Notes under the pieces: generated by a model | What the model was told of the DNA's origin: nothing | Databases searched by the model: none | The model's input: the letters and a program-made list of their open reading frames with translations, nothing else | In this document: one piece after another, positions 6,204 through 9,227 of the stretch | Position numbering within the stretch: the stretch's first letter is position 1 | Layout: each line of letters begins with the position of its first letter | From: Chitinophagaceae bacterium | Lineage (GTDB): Bacteria > Bacteroidota > Bacteroidia > Chitinophagales > Chitinophagaceae | DNA length: 9,227 bases | Direction of reading: 5' to 3' | NCBI GenBank assembly: GCA_003455235.1 | Contig: DMRT01000039.1 | Coordinates: 1 to 9,227 of the forward strand | Translations under genes and position numbers: made by a program

Positions 6204-7718
6204 ATGAAATTTTTAAAAAACATCTTTTTCCTTTTACCGGTTTTGTATTTATGCTCCTGCGCCACTGCTTCTAAAAGCTACTCTCCTTCTAAAAAATATT
6301 CCCGCCAGCAGCTACAGGAAGACTATTCCCTGCTAAGGAACATCCTAGAGAAAAAACATCCCTCGCTGTACTGGTATACCAGCAAAGACAGTATGGATAT
6401 GTACTTTAACCGGTACTATGCCGAAATCAAAGACAGCATGAGCGAACAGCAGTTCGGCTGGAAGATCATCGCCCCGCTTACGGATAAGATTCATTGCGGG
6501 CACACCAGCTTTGGAATGAGTAAAGCATACAACAACTGGGTGGCCGATAAGCGCTTTTCTTCTTTCCCGCTGTTCATGAAATTCTGGAACGATACCATGG
6601 TGGTGACCAACAACCTGAACAGGAGGGACTCCATCTTAAAGAGAGGAACCATCGTCCGTTCTGTGAACGGCATGAACAGCGCAGCGCTGAAGGATACATT
6701 GTTCGGGTATATGACCGAAGACGGGGATGCCAACAACGTAAACTATATCCGCCTGAGCAGCAACTTTCCATACTATCACCGAAACGTGATCGGGCTCAGC
6801 AAAAACTACAACATAACTTACCTGGACAGTACGAATACCGAACGAGCCGTATCCATCCCTGTTTTTGAACAGAAAAAAGACAGCACGCAAAGACAAAAGC
6901 AAAACCCGCCCGTTAACAGGGATAAAAGGGAGTCGAATAAAAAAAGACTGCTGGACCTTCGTTCACTGGCTGTGGATACTGTAAACAACACGGCCATCAT
7001 CACGCTTAATACTTTTTCCACCGGGCGGCTACGGAAATTTTACCGGCAAACATTCCGCTATATACGCAAGGCCGGTATCAGCAATGTGGTGCTGGATCTG
7101 CGCAGCAATGGCGGCGGACGAATTAATCTTTCCACATTGCTTACCAAATACGTAAGCCGCAAACCGTTTAAGGTGGCGGATACTTCATTTGCTGTTGCAA
7201 AATCGCTGCGCCCTTATACCCGCTATGTAAAGAATGGCTTCATCAATAACCTGGGGCTTTTCTTTCTCACTAAAAAAAATGACGATGGCCATTATCATTT
7301 CGGTCACTGGGAGAGAAAGCTATACAAGCCTAAAAAGAAAAATCATTTTGGAGGAGATCTTTATGTGCTGATCAATGGCTCCACATTCTCTGCATCGGCC
7401 ATTTTCTGCAATGCGGTAAAGGGTCAGCCGGGCATTAGCCTGCTGGGCGAAGAAGCCGGTGGCGGATGGTATGGCAACAACGGCATCCTGATTCCGGATA
7501 TCATCCTACCCAACACACACCTGAAGGTGCGGTTGCCCTTATTCAGGCTGGTGCAGTACAATCATGTTGCTAAAGACGGCCGCGGCGTGGTGCCTGATAT
7601 TTATGTGGGTACCGACTATCGTGCGTTGCTGAAAGGCGTTGATAAAAAAATGCAGGTGGTGATGGAGATGATCAGGGAAAACAATAAGCGTGCCCCGGCA
7701 TCAGGTAATATTAAATGA
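6204..7718 (+). CDS. Lipoprotein S41-family peptidase
   Basis: A 504-residue secreted protein. MKFLKN followed by a hydrophobic stretch and the lipobox LCSC puts the lipidated cysteine at residue 19; no acidic residues follow, so a periplasm-facing membrane anchor is inferred. The S41 core is visible: VLDLRSNGGG (296-305), then LINGSTFSASA (389-399) holding the candidate serine nucleophile (Ser396 or Ser398), and LGEEAGGGWYGNNG shortly after. The N-terminal part (about 30-120) carries the helical YSLLRNILEKKHPSLYWY and DKIHCGHT segments common in these Bacteroidota proteins. The canonical Lys of the CtpA/Prc type is not evident, so it may be closer to the tricorn-like (S41B) group. A charged, disordered-looking stretch lies at about 222-254. 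I chose ATG 6204 because the signal peptide begins there; an in-frame ATG at 6147 lies inside thiL. The 3' end overlaps the omega-amidase gene by 18 bp. Target protein unknown. Confidence 0.86.
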   Translation: MKFLKNIFFLLPVLYLCSCATASKSYSPSKKYSRQQLQEDYSLLRNILEKKHPSLYWYTSKDSMDMYFNRYYAEIKDSMSEQQFGWKIIAPLTDKIHCGHTSFGMSKAYNNWVADKRFSSFPLFMKFWNDTMVVTNNLNRRDSILKRGTIVRSVNGMNSAALKDTLFGYMTEDGDANNVNYIRLSSNFPYYHRNVIGLSKNYNITYLDSTNTERAVSIPVFEQKKDSTQRQKQNPPVNRDKRESNKKRLLDLRSLAVDTVNNTAIITLNTFSTGRLRKFYRQTFRYIRKAGISNVVLDLRSNGGGRINLSTLLTKYVSRKPFKVADTSFAVAKSLRPYTRYVKNGFINNLGLFFLTKKNDDGHYHFGHWERKLYKPKKKNHFGGDLYVLINGSTFSASAIFCNAVKGQPGISLLGEEAGGGWYGNNGILIPDIILPNTHLKVRLPLFRLVQYNHVAKDGRGVVPDIYVGTDYRALLKGVDKKMQVVMEMIRENNKRAPASGNIK

Positions 7719-8516
7719 ATCGGCGTCTTTCCAGAAGGGGAATTTTTCACGCACTTCCTCCAGCTTTTCTTTTTGCAGGGTAATAGTAAAAACATCTTCG
7801 GCATCGGCCATATGGTACAACACCTGTCCCAATGGATCAATCACCAAGCTGTTACCGCTATGGTAAATGTTGTTTCCATCCGTTCCTACCCGGTTCACAC
7901 CAATCACATAACATTGGTTTTCGATGGCTCTTGCACACAGCAATGTTTTCCAGGCATGACTGCGCCGTTCGGGCCAGTTGGCTACATAAATGAGCAGGTC
8001 GTATTCCGGCGCAATGAGCGGAGCCGAACCGGGTTGGGCGTAGTTGATAACCCGGTTGCGTGACCATACCGGGAAACGAAGGTCATAACAAACCTGCAGG
8101 TTTACCTTCCAGCCTTTCACCGAAGCAATCAGTCGCTTATTCCCAGCCGTATACTTTTCGTCTTCGCCGGCATAGGCAAACCGGTGACGCTTATCATAAT
8201 GTCCGTACTGTCCGTTGGGCAGCATCCATATAAGCCGGTTAAAAAAATTTCCTTCTTCTTCAATAATAATACTGCCGGTAAGTATAATGCTGTTTTCCCT
8301 GCTTACCCGTTTCATCCATTGAACGGTTTCTCCTTCCATGGTTTCAGCGAGCTCTCCGGGATTCATGCTGAAGCCGGTGCTGAACATTTCGGGCAGCACC
8401 ACAATCTCTGTTTTTTCTTCCAGGGATGTTATTTTGTTCTCCAGCATGCGGAGGTTAGCCGATTTCTCTTCCCAGATAAGATTGGTTTGGATGGTGGAGA
8501 CCGTAAGGGTTGACAT
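7701..8516 (-). CDS. Omega-amidase, nitrilase superfamily (YafV/Nit2 type)
   Basis: A 271-residue cytoplasmic carbon-nitrogen hydrolase. The catalytic triad is clear: Glu43 in LPEMFSTGFSM, Lys109 in HYDKRHRF, and Cys143 in VCYDLRFPVW; Glu118 in GEDEKY fits the auxiliary acid. From memory the sequence follows E. coli YafV closely (VCYDLRFPVWSRN, YVANWP, ARAIENQ, NRVGSDGN-like blocks and a KFPFWKDAD ending). That group hydrolyses alpha-ketoglutaramate and related omega-amides, cleaning up products of glutamine transaminases. Compared with YafV there are about 14 extra residues at 155-168, just after the catalytic cysteine segment. The ATG at 8516 is preceded by a perfect -7 box. The 3' end overlaps the S41 peptidase gene by 18 bp on the other strand. 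The family call is strong; the precise substrate is inferred. Confidence 0.93.
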   Translation of the reverse strand: MSTLTVSTIQTNLIWEEKSANLRMLENKITSLEEKTEIVVLPEMFSTGFSMNPGELAETMEGETVQWMKRVSRENSIILTGSIIIEEEGNFFNRLIWMLPNGQYGHYDKRHRFAYAGEDEKYTAGNKRLIASVKGWKVNLQVCYDLRFPVWSRNRVINYAQPGSAPLIAPEYDLLIYVANWPERRSHAWKTLLCARAIENQCYVIGVNRVGTDGNNIYHSGNSLVIDPLGQVLYHMADAEDVFTITLQKEKLEEVREKFPFWKDADSFNIT

Positions 8517-8532
8517 GAAATGATGTTGTTCG

Positions 8533-8540
8533 CAAATTTA
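8533..8540 (-). promoter_or_regulatory. Perfect -7 box for the omega-amidase gene
   Basis: On the minus strand TAAATTTG matches TAnnTTTG and ends 16 bases before the ATG at 8516, giving an expected leader of roughly 12 bases. A weak TTC about 19 bases upstream is the only -33 candidate. Confidence 0.6.
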
Positions 8541-8611
8541 CGGATTGCCGGAATAGAACGCCGCAGAACCTGTACCGGCCCCTGTTTTCCGGGCATTTAA
8601 AAACAAAAGCC

Positions 8612-8619
8612 TATTTTTG
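8612..8619 (+). promoter_or_regulatory. Perfect -7 box for the DEAD-box helicase gene
   Basis: TATTTTTG matches TAnnTTTG. Transcription would start near 8624, leaving a leader of about 110 bases before the ATG at 8737, much longer than for the other promoters here. A T-rich stretch at 8584-8588 is a weak -33 candidate. Confidence 0.55.
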
Positions 8620-8623
8620 TGCT

Positions 8624-8736
8624 CCACTCCTTTTATAAGATACGCTTGTTGCAAGCCAATGTGGTAAAAAATATTCCCGCTGAGTCAGAAAATGCAACGT
8701 CTTTACCAGCCTTATACCAGATAAACCATTTATTTA
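8624..8736 (+). promoter_or_regulatory. Structured 5' leader of the DEAD-box helicase gene
   Basis: The predicted untranslated leader can form several helices. GCTTG (8644-8648) pairs with CAAGC (8652-8656) around a TTG loop. TGGTAAA (8662-8668) pairs perfectly with TTTACCA (8702-8708), and its first five bases can instead pair with TACCA at 8715-8719, so two arrangements compete. CCATT (8726-8730) pairs with AATGG (8736-8740), which contains the helicase start codon. A ten-codon ORF (8692-8724, MQRLYQPYTR) ends 13 bases before the start. Long structured leaders are known for cold-induced helicase and cold-shock genes in other bacteria; regulation here is inference only. Confidence 0.35.
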
Positions 8737-9227
8737 ATGGCATTTAAAAAATTAGACCTGATTGATCCCATCCTTAAAGCATTGGATGCAGAAGGATATA
8801 CAACCCCCACACCCATCCAGGCACAATCCATTCCGCTGGTGCTTGAAAAAAGAGACCTGCTTGGCTGTGCGCAAACCGGCACCGGCAAAACGGCTGCTTT
8901 CGCCATTCCCATCCTGCAGCTCCTGTACCAGCAGAAGAAAGATGAGCGGGGACCCCGTAATATTAAAGTGCTGATTTTAACGCCCACCCGCGAGCTGGCT
9001 ATCCAGATCAATGACAGCTTTGCCGCCTACGGCAAGTTTACCGGGCTTAGTCATGCGGTTATTTTCGGCGGTGTATCTCAGGTGAACCAGGTGAATACAT
9101 TGCGGCGTGGTGTGGATATTCTGATTGCCACCCCCGGCCGCCTGCTCGACCTCATCAGCCAGGGATTTATTGATCTTAAACACCTGAACATATTTGTACT
9201 TGACGAGGCCGACCGCATGCTCGACAT
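8737..9227 (+). CDS. DEAD-box ATP-dependent RNA helicase, RhlE-like, 3' end cut off
   Basis: The first 163 residues of a DEAD-box helicase; the frame is open to the end of the window. These enzymes use ATP to unwind short RNA duplexes in ribosome assembly and mRNA decay. Visible motifs of the first RecA-like domain: Q motif with Phe3 and Gln28 ([11 protein letters not shown]), motif I AQTGTGKT (45-52) with Lys51, motif Ia PTRELA (83-88), the GG pair at 111-112, motif Ib TPGR (132-135) and motif II DEAD-type DEADRMLD (156-163). The very short N-terminus before the Q motif and the DEADRMLD form fit the RhlE subgroup, but the deciding C-terminal tail is outside the window, so no symbol is given. 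ATG 8737 is the normal RhlE start position; it sits in a small hairpin and has no Shine-Dalgarno. Confidence 0.95.
   Translation, partial: MAFKKLDLIDPILKALDAEGYTTPTPIQAQSIPLVLEKRDLLGCAQTGTGKTAAFAIPILQLLYQQKKDERGPRNIKVLILTPTRELAIQINDSFAAYGKFTGLSHAVIFGGVSQVNQVNTLRRGVDILIATPGRLLDLISQGFIDLKHLNIFVLDEADRMLD

Noticed and set aside
7773..8513. Plus-strand ORFs opposite the omega-amidase
   Set aside because: The opposite frame has the full Glu-Lys-Cys triad and family blocks, so these are antisense shadows.
1..8516. Aminotransferase plus omega-amidase as one transamination-deamidation operon
   Set aside because: They could act in sequence, but are about 7 kb apart, on opposite strands, with seven other genes between.
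8518..8598. 26-codon plus-strand ORF in the intergenic region before the helicase
   Set aside because: No motifs, it lies upstream of the predicted helicase promoter and covers the omega-amidase promoter, so chance is the simplest explanation.

Overview
The window looks like an ordinary chromosomal stretch of a member of the Bacteroidota, most likely a Chitinophagaceae-type bacterium. Reasons seen directly: four perfect copies of the Bacteroidota -7 promoter element (TAnnTTTG) lie just upstream of genes, starts mostly lack Shine-Dalgarno sequences, and two lipoprotein signal peptides are present. The family-level placement is inferred from protein style and is not proven. I found no CRISPR array, tRNA, rRNA, insertion sequence or phage gene.

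Layout. 1-747 (+) is the 3' part of a PLP-dependent class I/II aminotransferase, ending in a hairpin that also carries the end of the opposing gene. 749-1151 (-) is a two-gene unit: a 43-residue lipoprotein, then an 82-residue protein of unknown function. From 1206 (+) runs a MurG-like GT-B glycosyltransferase. It meets tail to tail (7 bp overlap) a 648-residue membrane protein on the minus strand. That protein fuses a GT2 glycosyltransferase to a Rossmann-like domain and to a phosphoglycosyltransferase-like domain that seems to lack its catalytic core. A 38-bp divergent promoter then leads into a plus-strand series: inositol monophosphatase family protein (suhB-like), thiamine-monophosphate kinase (thiL) and a lipoprotein S41-family peptidase. 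The peptidase gene overlaps by 18 bp the end of an omega-amidase of the YafV/Nit2 type on the minus strand. A 220-bp intergenic region holds two divergent promoters and a structured leader, followed by the 5' part of a DEAD-box RNA helicase (RhlE-like), cut by the window end.

How the genes relate. The two glycosyltransferases probably act in envelope polysaccharide or glycolipid synthesis, but their substrates cannot be read from the sequence. suhB-like, thiL, the omega-amidase and the helicase are housekeeping or metabolite-repair functions without an obvious shared pathway. The aminotransferase and the omega-amidase could act in sequence in principle, but they lie 7 kb apart on different transcripts.

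The most unusual points are the fusion with the apparently gutted phosphoglycosyltransferase domain, the back-to-back promoters that would make two leaderless mRNAs, the tiny lipoprotein gene with its C7/A6 tract and chained stop/start codons, and the structured leader of the helicase. I saw no convincing new multi-gene defence or mobile system.
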